Assembly: GCF_003633615.1 (NCBI RefSeq)
Contig: NZ_RBKU01000001.1
Coordinates: 3,596,001 to 3,660,000, forward strand
Length of the DNA: 64,000 nt
Direction of reading: 5' to 3'
DNA from: Mucilaginibacter gracilis
GTDB lineage: Bacteria > Bacteroidota > Bacteroidia > Sphingobacteriales > Sphingobacteriaceae
This document shows positions 23,152-31,512 of the stretch, one piece after another (the first letter of the stretch is position 1; each line of letters starts with the position of its first letter). The translations under genes were made by a program, and so were the position numbers. The notes beneath the pieces were generated by a model. It made no database searches, was not told where the DNA came from, and was given only the letters and a program-made list of their open reading frames with translations.

Positions 23152-23395
23152 TAATTTCTAAACGCTTGTAAATGTGCCTTTATGGTGTGTTTTAACATTT
23201 TTTTGCTGTTTTTAATTTAGGTTTAATTATTGTATATATAGTAACCGGGGTGCTTTAAATAAAATTGCTTTTGCCAAACACAAGTTTAAAAACAAAGGCA
23301 GTTACAAAAGCACAAAATAGTTAATCGTTTTATATATAAATTAAAAATATTGCTTTATGTATACGCTAATCGCAGTTTTATCTTTCGTTAATGTG

Positions 23396-24088
23396 TTATT
23401 TCTTTTTAACACCCGCAATAAAGTCTTTTAAATAAAAGGGTTCAAAATAGGCAACATCCTCAAAGGTGTTGTTGTTTATTTTTTTAATGCCAGGGAGCAA
23501 TAAATCAGTTGCCGAATTTGAAAAACTTTGGGCAAAAATAGCATTTGGTTGGTGGCTTAAAGCTTCCTTACATTTTGCAGCACCGTCGCCAAAAAATATC
23601 ACCCTGTTTGTAGCAAGTACGGCGGCAAAGCTCTGTTCATCAATAATGTCGGCTGTTGTAGGCTTCAATTCGTTTCCGGCTGCATCAAATAATGCAGTAT
23701 AAACTTCCATGCGACGGGCATCTATCATTGGGCAAAGCAGGGTATCTGGCGTTATATTGATGTCGCCGCGTTTAATAAAACCGTAAGCCATGGCTAATAA
23801 GGTTTCAACGGCAACCAAGGGCTTATCTATCGAAAAGCACAACCCCTTAGCGGTCGACACCCCAATGCGCAAACCCGTGTACGATCCTGGCCCTGCACTA
23901 ACCACTACCGCATCAATATCAGTAAATAATTTATCGGTTTGTTTAAAAAGTTCGTCAATAAAAACGGTAATCACCTCGGCATGGATATTACGCTGGTCAA
24001 CTTCCCGTAAGGCGATAACTTGGTCGTCATTCGCCAAAGCAACAGAGCAAGCTGTAGTGGCGGTTTCTATCAGTAGTATTAGGCTCAT
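23396..24088 (-). CDS. tsaB: tRNA threonylcarbamoyladenosine biosynthesis protein TsaB
   Basis: The 230-residue ASKHA-fold protein begins LILLIETATTACSVALAN and has VSAGPGSYTGLRIGVSTAKG, the TsaB hallmark. It is an inactive TsaD paralogue that scaffolds the TsaBDE complex making the t6A modification at position 37 of ANN-decoding tRNAs. PMIDARRMEVY is also conserved. It lies 9 bp downstream of yidD on the same strand and so may be expressed with the rpmH-rnpA-yidD group. Confidence 0.92.
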   Translation of the reverse strand: MSLILLIETATTACSVALANDDQVIALREVDQRNIHAEVITVFIDELFKQTDKLFTDIDAVVVSAGPGSYTGLRIGVSTAKGLCFSIDKPLVAVETLLAMAYGFIKRGDINITPDTLLCPMIDARRMEVYTALFDAAGNELKPTTADIIDEQSFAAVLATNRVIFFGDGAAKCKEALSHQPNAIFAQSFSNSATDLLLPGIKKINNNTFEDVAYFEPFYLKDFIAGVKKK

Positions 24089-24097
24089 GCTATATTT

Positions 24098-24340
24098 TCA
24101 GGGTACAGGGTTATGCCCGTGTCCACCCCATGGGTTGCAACTGGCAATACGTTTCAAAGTTAACCATCCGCCTTTAAAGGCGCCATGTTTTTTTATAGCT
24201 TGAATACCATATTGGGAGCAAGTGGGAGTGTAGCGGCATTGCGCACCCAATAACGGCGATAAAGTGAACTGGTATAGCTTAATTAAAACAATAAAAAAAC
24301 CACCAACAATAGTGTTTAATATATTGCCTATAAATTTCAT
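24098..24340 (-). CDS. yidD: Membrane protein insertion efficiency factor YidD
   Basis: The 80-residue protein has the UPF0161 signature: [20 protein letters not shown] then [14 protein letters not shown], followed by [13 protein letters not shown] [13 protein letters not shown]. YidD assists the YidC insertase at the inner membrane. It overlaps the rnpA stop by 4 bp (ATGA-type), consistent with the near-universal rpmH-rnpA-yidD order. Here yidC and dnaA are not adjacent. Confidence 0.93.
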   Translation of the reverse strand: MKFIGNILNTIVGGFFIVLIKLYQFTLSPLLGAQCRYTPTCSQYGIQAIKKHGAFKGGWLTLKRIASCNPWGGHGHNPVP

Positions 24341-24729
24341 GGTAATGCTGCTAAAGCCTGAGTGTTAACCTGCAACAACGTTTTGAGCATCTTTTTTTCT
24401 ATCATGCTATAGTCCGCTATTTCTTTACCAATAAAACCTATTGATAGTAATATGTTTTTATCGGCGGCACATAGGCTATCGTATAAGGCTTGTTGCTTTA
24501 AAATACGGTAAGCCTCACGCATGCGGCGTTTGATTAGGTTACGATCTACAGCGTGCTTGTAACGTTTTTTTGCTACCGCGAAAACTACCTGCACAGGCAC
24601 TTGTTGGTTTGCCGGAGCGGCAAGCCAGGATATTTTAAAGGGGTAACATAAAAAAGAAGAACCGTTATGAAAAAGCTTATCAATAAGCTTTTTATTACAC
24701 AACCGTTCTTCTTTTTTAAATGTATACAT
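24337..24729 (-). CDS. rnpA: Ribonuclease P protein component
   Basis: A basic 130-residue protein starting [20 protein letters not shown]. The RNR-box region reads [20 protein letters not shown], which binds the RNase P RNA during 5' maturation of tRNAs. It follows rpmH by 76 bp and overlaps yidD by 4 bp. An N-terminal extension in the upstream frame is unlikely because the conserved FKKEERL starts here. The RNase P RNA gene itself is not in this window. Confidence 0.93.
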   Translation of the reverse strand: MYTFKKEERLCNKKLIDKLFHNGSSFLCYPFKISWLAAPANQQVPVQVVFAVAKKRYKHAVDRNLIKRRMREAYRILKQQALYDSLCAADKNILLSIGFIGKEIADYSMIEKKMLKTLLQVNTQALAALP

Positions 24730-24805
24730 ACTATTGCTACTGAACCGAAAACAAAAAATATACCGGCATCAGTCTCCAAAAATATCCGGAGAAAGCAATT
24801 AAGTA

Positions 24806-24964
24806 CTATGCTTTATGACGACGCTCGTCAGATACTGTTAATCTTTTTCTGCCTTTGGCTCTGCGGGAAGCTAAAATCCTTCTACCATTTGCTGTTGACA
24901 TGCGCTCACGGAATCCGTGTTTATTTCTTCTTTTACGTTGAGAAGGCTGAAACGTTCTTTTCAT
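24806..24964 (-). CDS. rpmH: 50S ribosomal protein L34
   Basis: This 52-residue gene is short and easily missed. The minus strand reads [20 protein letters not shown], then [20 protein letters not shown], and ends ERRHKA. All family landmarks (KRTFQPS, RNKHGFR, GRxxLxxRRxKGR) are intact. It is first in the rpmH-rnpA-yidD group and has an excellent promoter 40 bp upstream. Confidence 0.96.
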   Translation of the reverse strand: MKRTFQPSQRKRRNKHGFRERMSTANGRRILASRRAKGRKRLTVSDERRHKA

Positions 24965-25003
24965 GACTATTTACTTATATTCGCTGTTTTAAAAACAAGA
25001 GCG

Positions 25004-25034
25004 CAAATATAGCGTACTTTTTTTATAATTCAAA
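25004..25034 (-). promoter_or_regulatory. rpmH promoter
   Basis: On the minus strand TTTG, 19 nt, then TATATTTG exactly matches the Bacteroidota sigma consensus (TTTG-N19-TAnnTTTG). The -7 box ends 40 bp before the rpmH ATG. This is the best promoter in the window and supports the phylum assignment. Confidence 0.8.
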
Positions 25035-25101
25035 CCTTCGGTATATTTTTTATAGTAAAATTATCCACATACCAACATAAGCCTTACTTTAGCTTTAATA
25101 T

Positions 25102-25974
25102 ATGAAAAACATACTTGCAGTTAGCCTGTTATTTAGCACTTTTTTGGCCTTTGGGCAGCAAAAAATGGCGGACCATTATAAAATATACAACACCGCAACC
25201 GGTAAAACAGTAACCATTGATGATATTGTTGCCGATATGGCCAGTGCTAATGTGTTGTTTTTTGGCGAAGAGCATAATGATACAACAGCGCACTACATGG
25301 AATTAACCATCCTTAAAACGCTAATAGCAAAATACCCTGCCCGCGTTGCGCTATCTATGGAAATGTTTGAAACCGATACCCAACCCGTAGTAAACGAGTA
25401 TTTAAAAGGATTGATACGCGAAAAAAATTTTATAACCGATGCCCGTGCATGGCCTAATTATAAAGATTACCGCCCGCTTGTAGAGTTAGCTAAGGCAAGT
25501 AATATCAATTTAATAGCCGCTAACGCACCGGCCCGGTATACCAATATGGTTACCCGGATGGGCTTAAGCGGTTTGGATAAGTTAGATGCCACGGGCAAAT
25601 CGCATTTGCCACCATTGCCTATTGATACCGCTGCGGGCAAATACTATCAAAAATTTGAAACCATAATGGGTGGGCACAGCAGTATGCCGGGTATGCAAAT
25701 TTATCAATCGCAAAACCTTTGGGATGCAACAATGGCGTGGTCAATTGCACAATACTTAAAGGTGCATCCGGGCATTAAAATATTCCAGATGAACGGCGGT
25801 TTTCACAGCGAAGAAAAATTGGGTGCCGTAGCTCAATTAAAAAAATATAGCCCAGGCCTAAGGGTTTTAAACATCGCGTCTTTATCCGGTACGGATATAA
25901 ATCAACCAGATTGGAGCAAATACACCAACCTGGCCGATTATATTATTCTTACAGATTTTAAAGCGGCTAATTAA
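25102..25974 (+). CDS. ChaN-like (haem-binding/TIKI superfamily) secreted protein
   Basis: A 290-residue protein with an N-terminal signal peptide ([19 protein letters not shown]). The mature part matches ChaN/DUF399: [20 protein letters not shown] (GEEH), [20 protein letters not shown], and a late [10 protein letters not shown]. ChaN of Campylobacter binds haem cofacially; other members are suspected metal-dependent hydrolases of the EreA/TIKI fold. It converges with mscL, overlapping its stop by 4 bp. The physiological substrate is unknown. Confidence 0.8.
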   Translation: MKNILAVSLLFSTFLAFGQQKMADHYKIYNTATGKTVTIDDIVADMASANVLFFGEEHNDTTAHYMELTILKTLIAKYPARVALSMEMFETDTQPVVNEYLKGLIREKNFITDARAWPNYKDYRPLVELAKASNINLIAANAPARYTNMVTRMGLSGLDKLDATGKSHLPPLPIDTAAGKYYQKFETIMGGHSSMPGMQIYQSQNLWDATMAWSIAQYLKVHPGIKIFQMNGGFHSEEKLGAVAQLKKYSPGLRVLNIASLSGTDINQPDWSKYTNLADYIILTDFKAAN

Positions 25975-26396
25975 GCTTTTTTAGCCAATAAATCCCTTAT
26001 CTCGGTCAATAAAACCTCTTCCTTACTTGGTGCAGCTGGTTCGGTGGGTTTAGCTTCTTCGCGGCGTTTAAGGGCGTTAATGCCTTTAACAATTAAAAAA
26101 ACTATAAATGCTAAAATTAAAAAGTTAAGCGTAACGGTTAAAAAATTTCCCCATGCAAATACGGGTCCCAACTTTTTAGCATCGGCTAAAGCCAGTCCTT
26201 TGGGTACTTTTGATGATAGTGGTACGTAAATATTGCTAAAATCGGCCTTGAAAAATATGCCAACTAACGGTGTTATTAAATCGTTAACAACCGAATCAAC
26301 TATTTTACCAAAAGCTGCTCCAATAATAACGCCCACTGCCAGGTCAACTACATTTCCTTTTACAGCAAACTGCTTAAATTCTGATAAAAAACCCAT
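25971..26396 (-). CDS. mscL: Large-conductance mechanosensitive channel MscL
   Basis: The 141-residue protein shows the MscL pattern: an amphipathic N-terminus [20 protein letters not shown], the gating helix [20 protein letters not shown], a periplasmic loop, TM2 ([20 protein letters not shown]) and a charged C-terminal helix ([14 protein letters not shown]). It forms a homopentamer that opens under hypo-osmotic shock. It is monocistronic and convergent with the ChaN-like gene; the two stop codons overlap. Confidence 0.95.
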   Translation of the reverse strand: MGFLSEFKQFAVKGNVVDLAVGVIIGAAFGKIVDSVVNDLITPLVGIFFKADFSNIYVPLSSKVPKGLALADAKKLGPVFAWGNFLTVTLNFLILAFIVFLIVKGINALKRREEAKPTEPAAPSKEEVLLTEIRDLLAKKA

Positions 26397-26527
26397 AATG
26401 CTAATTTATGTTGAATTAAATAATCGCAAAAGTCGAACAATTTTTGATTTGTTTAGTTTAATATTTTCATAAAAACTCATTATCGTATCTAAGTATATTA
26501 AAACCGGCACTAAATTGAGGGCATAGG

Positions 26528-26562
26528 CTTGCTTTATTCTTCGGCTATTTAATGTATTTTTG
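26528..26562 (+). promoter_or_regulatory. Putative rpoN promoter with very short leader
   Basis: CTTG (TTG at 26529-26531) lies 23 nt before TATTTTTG at 26555-26562. The -7 box ends 10 bp before the ATG at 26573, so the transcript would have at most a few leader bases. This also excludes the in-frame ATG at 26552, which precedes the -7 box. Confidence 0.55.
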
Positions 26563-26572
26563 CACGTCAGTT

Positions 26573-28051
26573 ATGCTAAAACAAAATTTACAACAAAAAC
26601 TTTTACAAAAATTATCACCTCAGCAAATACAATTTATTAAATTGTTGCAGGTGCCCACTGTATCGTTAGATACCCGTATTAAAGAAGAATTGGAGGAAAA
26701 CCCTGCCCTCGAAGATTTTAGCTTGTCGAACATGTCGGAGCCTGAGGAACAGTATCCCGACCGTGATCCTGATGATGATACCTTTAATAAAGACGATGCC
26801 GAACAGAGCGATTTTGATGAGTTTAATATAGACGACTATCTGCAAGAAGACAACGTAAACGACTACGGCTCGCGTTACGATCAAAATGGCGACGATGACG
26901 AGGAACGCAAGGAAATACCGATAGCTATCCAATCGTCGTTTTTTGAGAGTTTACAGGCACAACTGGACCTTGTACCCTTATCAGACAAGGATTTTAGGAT
27001 AGGCCAGCAAATAATTGGAAGCTTGGATGATGATGGTTACCTCCGCCGGCCCATTATGTCGATAACGGACGATTTGGCGTTTTCGCAAAACGTAATGGCC
27101 GAAGACGAAGAAGTAGAGGAAATGCTGAAGCTGATACAAAGCTTTGACCCCGCCGGTGTGGGCGCACGCGATTTGCAGGAATGCCTGCTGATACAATTAC
27201 GTAAAAAAGACCAGCATGACCTTATTGTAAAAAAGGCAATTATGGTGGTTGAGGATTACCTTGACGAGTTTACCCGTAAACATTACGATAAAATGGAACG
27301 GCAACTCAACATGACATCCGACGAGTTAAAGGGTGTTGTGAACGAGATACTTAAACTTAACCCCAAACCCGGCGATAGCAACGAGGTAAACACCAAGCAA
27401 ATGCAGGTGATACCCGATTTTCATATCAGCAATAACGATGGTGTACTCATACTTACGCTTAACTCAAAAAATGCGCCCGAACTTCGCGTAAGTCGCTCGT
27501 ATCAGGATATGTTTGAGCATTACGATAAATCGTCGCAAAAGGATAAAAAATTGCGTGAGGCAGTGCAGTTTGTAAAGCAAAAGTTGGATTCGGCAAAGTG
27601 GTTTATTGATGCCATTAAGCAAAGGCAGCAAACTTTGCTTAAAACCATGAATGCCATAATGCAATACCAATACGAGTACTTTTTAACAGGGGACGACCGT
27701 AACCTGCGCCCGATGATATTGAAGGATATAGCCGATAGGATAGGGATGGATATATCAACCGTATCGCGCGTGGCCAACTCCAAATATGTACAAACCGAAC
27801 ACGGTACTTTTTTACTGAAATCGTTTTTTAGCGAAGCTATACAAATGGAAAGTGGCGAAGAGGTATCAAACAAAGAAGTGAAAAAAATATTGGAAGATTT
27901 TATTGGTGCCGAAGACAAGCACCATCCCCTTGCCGACGAAAAGCTTACCGAAATACTAAAAGATAAAGGTTATAACATAGCCCGCCGCACCGTTGCCAAA
28001 TACCGCGAGCAAATGAATATCCCGGTAGCCAGGTTGCGCAAAGAATTATAA
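26573..28051 (+). CDS. rpoN: RNA polymerase sigma-54 factor
   Basis: A 492-residue RpoN. Region I is LKQNLQQKLLQKLSPQQIQF with later LLQVPTVSLDTRIKEELEEN and NPALED. A very acidic linker (about 50-115) is region II. The core-binding domain includes FDPAGVGARDLQECLLIQL. The HTH and the RpoN box follow: the C-terminus has YNIARRTVAKYREQMNIP then ARLRKEL, matching ARRTVAKYRE. It directs activator-dependent transcription from -24/-12 promoters. The start at 26573 gives the conserved N-terminus and agrees with the promoter. No bEBP gene is adjacent. Confidence 0.95.
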   Translation: MLKQNLQQKLLQKLSPQQIQFIKLLQVPTVSLDTRIKEELEENPALEDFSLSNMSEPEEQYPDRDPDDDTFNKDDAEQSDFDEFNIDDYLQEDNVNDYGSRYDQNGDDDEERKEIPIAIQSSFFESLQAQLDLVPLSDKDFRIGQQIIGSLDDDGYLRRPIMSITDDLAFSQNVMAEDEEVEEMLKLIQSFDPAGVGARDLQECLLIQLRKKDQHDLIVKKAIMVVEDYLDEFTRKHYDKMERQLNMTSDELKGVVNEILKLNPKPGDSNEVNTKQMQVIPDFHISNNDGVLILTLNSKNAPELRVSRSYQDMFEHYDKSSQKDKKLREAVQFVKQKLDSAKWFIDAIKQRQQTLLKTMNAIMQYQYEYFLTGDDRNLRPMILKDIADRIGMDISTVSRVANSKYVQTEHGTFLLKSFFSEAIQMESGEEVSNKEVKKILEDFIGAEDKHHPLADEKLTEILKDKGYNIARRTVAKYREQMNIPVARLRKEL

Positions 28052-28091
28052 AGCGAAGCCCTTTTTTAGGGCTCAAATTAACAACACTTAT

Positions 28092-28150
28092 ACAAAATCG
28101 TTTAGCTTAATTGATTGATAATCAATTAAGCTAAACGATTTTGTTTTTTG
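28092..28150. terminator. Strong bidirectional-type terminator after rpoN
   Basis: A perfect 25-bp inverted repeat (28092-28116 with 28120-28144, 3-nt loop) begins ACAAAATCGTTTAGCTTAAT. It is followed by TTTTTTG. It ends rpoN transcription 40 bp after the stop. A 25-bp perfect stem is much longer than usual for a terminator. Confidence 0.8.
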
Positions 28151-28174
28151 CCCAAATTCTAAAAAAAAATCTTG

Positions 28175-28207
28175 TTGTGCCAAAATATAAATAAAATTAT
28201 ATCTTTG
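28175..28207 (+). promoter_or_regulatory. Promoter of the rtcB operon
   Basis: TTG at 28175-28177, 22 nt, then TATCTTTG at 28200-28207, an exact TAnnTTTG. It lies about 280 bp before the first gene of the operon, which implies a long untranslated leader. Confidence 0.65.
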
Positions 28208-28250
28208 CATCCAATTCCTTATTTGTTAACCATTTAAATATCAAGGAATC

Positions 28251-28375
28251 ATGACAGAGCTACGCTACATATCGCCCCTTTCGCTCATTGCCCATTAGGT
28301 AGGCAAACACTATGCTTTTTTATTAAAAATAAGTTGAGGCTGCTTTAGCTGCCACGCTGTTTGTTTTTGCCTGCC
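28251..28375 (+). promoter_or_regulatory. Structured leader with 15-codon upstream ORF of the rtcB operon
   Basis: An ATG at 28251, preceded by AAGGAATC, opens a 15-codon frame MTELRYISPLSLIAH ending at TAG (28296-28298). Directly at its stop begins a long hairpin: GGTAGGCAAA (28298-28307) pairs with TTTGCCTGCC (28366-28375), ten pairs with one G-T. Inside it a second stem, GGCTGC / GCTGCC, has one mismatch. The uORF stop abutting a hairpin suggests translation-linked control, but no terminator T-run follows. Bases 28376-28485 hold a smaller TCCTTATTCAAGGA hairpin and nothing else clear. Confidence 0.45.
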
Positions 28376-28485
28376 GAATTAATTTATTGGGTTTTTGTTG
28401 AGCACTCATAAAAAGGGTATATCCTTATTCAAGGACGAAACGGAGATCTAATAACATTTCAAAGCAAAATTAAATACCAAGTGTG

Positions 28486-29217
28486 ATGAACACACATGAA
28501 TGGCCGCGCTGTATCAAAACGGCACGGCGCAAAAGGCGGCTCGTAAAAACACACCGGGATAAGCAACTGATACAGCTATATAAACGCAGAAAGGAGCTTT
28601 GGGAGCAACGGGCACTTTTGCCAATGGTGCCCCTTGAATATCCGTACCAACGCGGTTGGAAACGTTTTTTTGTACTTCGCGACGATTTAAAGCATAGCCC
28701 AAGGGCTGAGTTTTATACCACGTTGCTCAGTAAAATAAATACGGTTCAGCATGATCGTGATAAAGCGTTTAAACGGAAAAAGCGACGGAGAAGCAGGTAT
28801 GGCTACGTGCAAACTAAACAAGCGTTAAAGGAGTTTTTGGCATATTGCTGGAACAATAACAAGATAGGCTTAACCGAACAGGAAATGGCCTGCTTTACCC
28901 TTGTTGAAACCTTTGATATAAAAACAAGGCGCGCAAATATGAAATATGTGTTTAACGAACCTTGGCGCTATGTATTGAAGGTTGAGCCTAACATGGTTAC
29001 TCATACTAAATTGTTAGATGTGGATATTGAACGGGAACTATCGCAAACCAAGAATCACGTTGATAACCACTATTTAACACCGCGCATAGACAAGCTTAAA
29101 TACGGATGCCGTTATCGTTGGCACAGTTGGTATTACGAGCCGGCCAAATACATTAACAAATTTAAAAACATACCCAGGTACAGCCCTAAAGAGGTATACC
29201 TGGAATTAGAAACATAA
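28486..29217 (+). CDS. Basic protein of unknown function, rtcB-linked
   Basis: A hydrophilic 243-residue protein, very rich in Lys/Arg in its first half (KTARRKRRLVKTHRDKQLIQ, then FKRKKRRRSRYGYV), typical of nucleic-acid or ribosome binding. The second half contains aromatic, mixed segments (NEPWRYVLKVEPNMV, YRWHSWYYEPAKYINKF). I recognise no named domain. It ends 5 bp before rtcB and is clearly in one operon with it, so an RNA substrate or RNA-repair partner role is a fair guess. The ATG at 28486 is preferred over an in-frame GTG three bases earlier. Confidence 0.7.
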   Translation: MNTHEWPRCIKTARRKRRLVKTHRDKQLIQLYKRRKELWEQRALLPMVPLEYPYQRGWKRFFVLRDDLKHSPRAEFYTTLLSKINTVQHDRDKAFKRKKRRRSRYGYVQTKQALKEFLAYCWNNNKIGLTEQEMACFTLVETFDIKTRRANMKYVFNEPWRYVLKVEPNMVTHTKLLDVDIERELSQTKNHVDNHYLTPRIDKLKYGCRYRWHSWYYEPAKYINKFKNIPRYSPKEVYLELET

Positions 29218-29222
29218 CCCAC

Positions 29223-30623
29223 ATGGGCAATTTACGAACAAAAGATTTAAGTAAAATAGGTTACCATAACGATCAGTTGCGAAGCCTGGTTATTGGTATA
29301 GCCTCTAAAAATTTCAAACACCACAGTAAGCAGCAATTGCTTGACCTGCTGGTGAATATTAAGAACGATCCGGAAGCATTTCTGGATGATGAATTAACAA
29401 GCAAGATAGCCGAAAAGGTGATCGGCAAAACGGATGCGCCATTGTTTAAAACATTTGAATTGCGGGATGAACCGGTGTTTTGTAAAACTTATGGCAGCAA
29501 GGGCATTGAGCAATCGACAAAAAAACAAATGGAGTTGGCTAACTTGCTTCCCATAAGCGTACAAGGTGCATTAATGCCCGACGCGCATATGGGCTTTGGC
29601 TTACCTATTGGCGGTGTTTTGGCTACAGATAACGCCGTGATACCGTATGCTGTAGGTATGGATATTGGCTGCCGCATGGCGCTATCCATTATTGATGAGA
29701 GCGACGGCTTTTTAAAACGGTTTGACTACCAAATTAAGCAAGCCTTAAAAAATCATACCCATTTTGGTATGGAGGGTGGCTTGGAGGTAAGGCAGGAGCA
29801 TGAAGTGCTGGATAGCCCGGTATTTAATGAAATTCCATTTTTGAAACCGCTACGCAGTAAAGCGGTAAGGCAATTGGGCACATCGGGCAGCGGTAACCAC
29901 TTTGTGGAATTTGGTGAGATCGAGCTTTTGGCTGATAACATCTTAGGCTTACCGGCTAAAAAGTACACGGCTTTGTTAACGCATTCGGGGAGCCGAGGAT
30001 TGGGATCGGCAATAGCAAGGCATTACACGCAAATAGCCATGAATACCTGTAAACTTCCGCGCCATGCACAGCAACTAGCTTGGCTGGATATGAACAGCGA
30101 AGCAGGGCAAGAATATTGGCTAACCATGACTTTAGCGGGTGATTATGCCAAAGCTTGCCACGAGCGTATCCACGCCAACCTCTTAAATGCGTTAGGCTTG
30201 AAAGCTTTGCACGTGGTAGAGAACCACCACAATTTTGCCTGGAAAGATCAGTTGGCTGATGGGCGGAATGTGATTATCCACCGTAAGGGTGCCACACCCG
30301 CACACGCCGGAGAACTGGGTATTATTCCAGGCAGTATGACAACACCCGCATATTTGGTGGCTGGCAAGGGCGCGAATGATGCTTTGTACTCCGCATCACA
30401 TGGTGCGGGCCGGGCCATGAGCAGGCAAAAGGCTAAGGATAATATGACGGTTTCGGCTATGAAAAAGTTGTTGACCAATGCAGGTGTAACACTAATTGGC
30501 GGCACAGTTGAAGAAAACCCCTTGGCTTACAAGGATATCGAGACTGTAATAGCTGCGCAAGGCGATCTGGTTGATATTCAGGGCAAGTTTTATCCACGTA
30601 TTGTTAGAATGAATAAGGAGTAG
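29223..30623 (+). CDS. rtcB: RtcB-family RNA ligase
   Basis: A 466-residue RtcB, which ligates RNA 2',3'-cyclic phosphate or 3'-phosphate ends to 5'-OH ends through a GMP-histidine intermediate with Mn2+. Landmarks are PDAHMGFGLPIGGVLATDNA, YAVGMDIGCRMA (metal-binding Asp/Cys), GTSGSGNHFVEFGE, LTHSGSRGLGSAIA, VENHHNFAW, HRKGATPAHAGELGIIPG and ASHGAGRAMSRQKAK, which carries the guanylated His region. It is complete. RtcA, archease and the RtcR regulator are absent nearby; the upstream gene and structured leader are its only context. Confidence 0.94.
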   Translation: MGNLRTKDLSKIGYHNDQLRSLVIGIASKNFKHHSKQQLLDLLVNIKNDPEAFLDDELTSKIAEKVIGKTDAPLFKTFELRDEPVFCKTYGSKGIEQSTKKQMELANLLPISVQGALMPDAHMGFGLPIGGVLATDNAVIPYAVGMDIGCRMALSIIDESDGFLKRFDYQIKQALKNHTHFGMEGGLEVRQEHEVLDSPVFNEIPFLKPLRSKAVRQLGTSGSGNHFVEFGEIELLADNILGLPAKKYTALLTHSGSRGLGSAIARHYTQIAMNTCKLPRHAQQLAWLDMNSEAGQEYWLTMTLAGDYAKACHERIHANLLNALGLKALHVVENHHNFAWKDQLADGRNVIIHRKGATPAHAGELGIIPGSMTTPAYLVAGKGANDALYSASHGAGRAMSRQKAKDNMTVSAMKKLLTNAGVTLIGGTVEENPLAYKDIETVIAAQGDLVDIQGKFYPRIVRMNKE

Positions 30624-30660
30624 TATGGAAAAGATGATGATACAAATTACCTCAGGTAAA

Positions 30661-30685
30661 GGCCCGGCAGAATGCTGCCGGGTTA
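30661..30685. terminator. Terminator hairpin between rtcB and the LuxR-type gene
   Basis: CCCGGCAG / CTGCCGGG, an 8-bp perfect stem with AATG loop, lies between the convergent rtcB and regulator genes, overlapping the regulator stop region. T-runs are weak on both sides, so it may serve both transcripts imperfectly. Confidence 0.6.
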
Positions 30686-31351
30686 TATTAAATCAAAAGC
30701 TCTTGCATACTCACACAGCTCGAAATAAGCTGTGGTATTCAATTTCTTTCTGATGTTTTTGCGATGCGTTTCTACGGTACCAATGGCGATAAAAAGCTCA
30801 TCGGCGGTTTCTGCCGAACTTTTGCCCAATGCCAGTTGTTTTAAAACGGCGCACTCGCGTTTTGTTAGTTGCGAAAACCGGTGCATGTTTTTTTGCAAAA
30901 AGTCGTTTTCCTTTAAAATACGCTCAACTTTTGTGGTAATGTGTTGCATAGGATCAACCTTAAAGGCCACATTAATTATCAGTAGCGGAAGACCTTTATC
31001 ATCGCGCATTAAAATTTTTATGATACTCATGTGCCAGGCCCAATCCGGGCTGCCATTTATTTTCACCTGCTGAAAAAAGGTAACCTCCTCGTCGGTATTA
31101 CAATCAATCATGTGGTGTAATTTGGGGGTATAGTCTTCCGCATCCTTCAGGTTGAAATATTTTTCGGTATACTCCAGCACGGTATAACTTCTAAATTCTT
31201 CTAAGCTGATACCCAATTGCGCCAGCCCGTTTGGCGACATATATTCCAACGTAAAACCGGGCATACGGTGGATAATTATAACACCAGGGAACAGGTTGGC
31301 AACTGCATTTATTTGTTCAATCTGGTTGCGGATTTTGCTTTCTATATCCAT
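30683..31351 (-). CDS. PAS-like LuxR-family transcriptional regulator
   Basis: A 222-residue regulator. Residues about 15-135 form a PAS-like sensor (VIIIHRMPGFTLEYMSPNGL, then DWAWHMSIIKILMRDDKGLP). A LuxR/GerE HTH follows at about 158-220: QLTKRECAVLKQLALGKSSA, then ETADELFIAIGTVETHRKNI and RKKLNTTAY. There is no receiver domain, so it likely responds to a ligand or partner rather than a kinase. Similar proteins are common in Sphingobacteriaceae as free-standing regulators. It is monocistronic; the IS982 element lies 160 bp upstream and may affect its promoter region. Confidence 0.82.
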   Translation of the reverse strand: MDIESKIRNQIEQINAVANLFPGVIIIHRMPGFTLEYMSPNGLAQLGISLEEFRSYTVLEYTEKYFNLKDAEDYTPKLHHMIDCNTDEEVTFFQQVKINGSPDWAWHMSIIKILMRDDKGLPLLIINVAFKVDPMQHITTKVERILKENDFLQKNMHRFSQLTKRECAVLKQLALGKSSAETADELFIAIGTVETHRKNIRKKLNTTAYFELCEYARAFDLI

Positions 31352-31512
31352 TGGGGAATGTAAAGAATAATGTTTTTTGCCAGCTTAAAAGACTATACAA
31401 CATTAATAGCCTCGGATGGCTCGTTATGTGAGCCGGGGTAATTTTGACATTTGTGTCTGATGCCGTTTTTAATCATAATAAGAAGGTTACTGCTAAAATA
31501 ACAATATTATAG

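Noticed and set aside
23396..25034. Replication origin suggested by rpmH-rnpA-yidD
   Set aside because: No dnaA gene, DnaA-box cluster or AT-rich unwinding repeats are seen; in Bacteroidota this gene group is often away from oriC.
25102..25974. ChaN-like protein as a paralogue or partner of the DUF5682 protein
   Set aside because: Both may share the EreA/TIKI fold, but they are 12 kb apart, differ in signal peptide and motifs, and nothing links them functionally.
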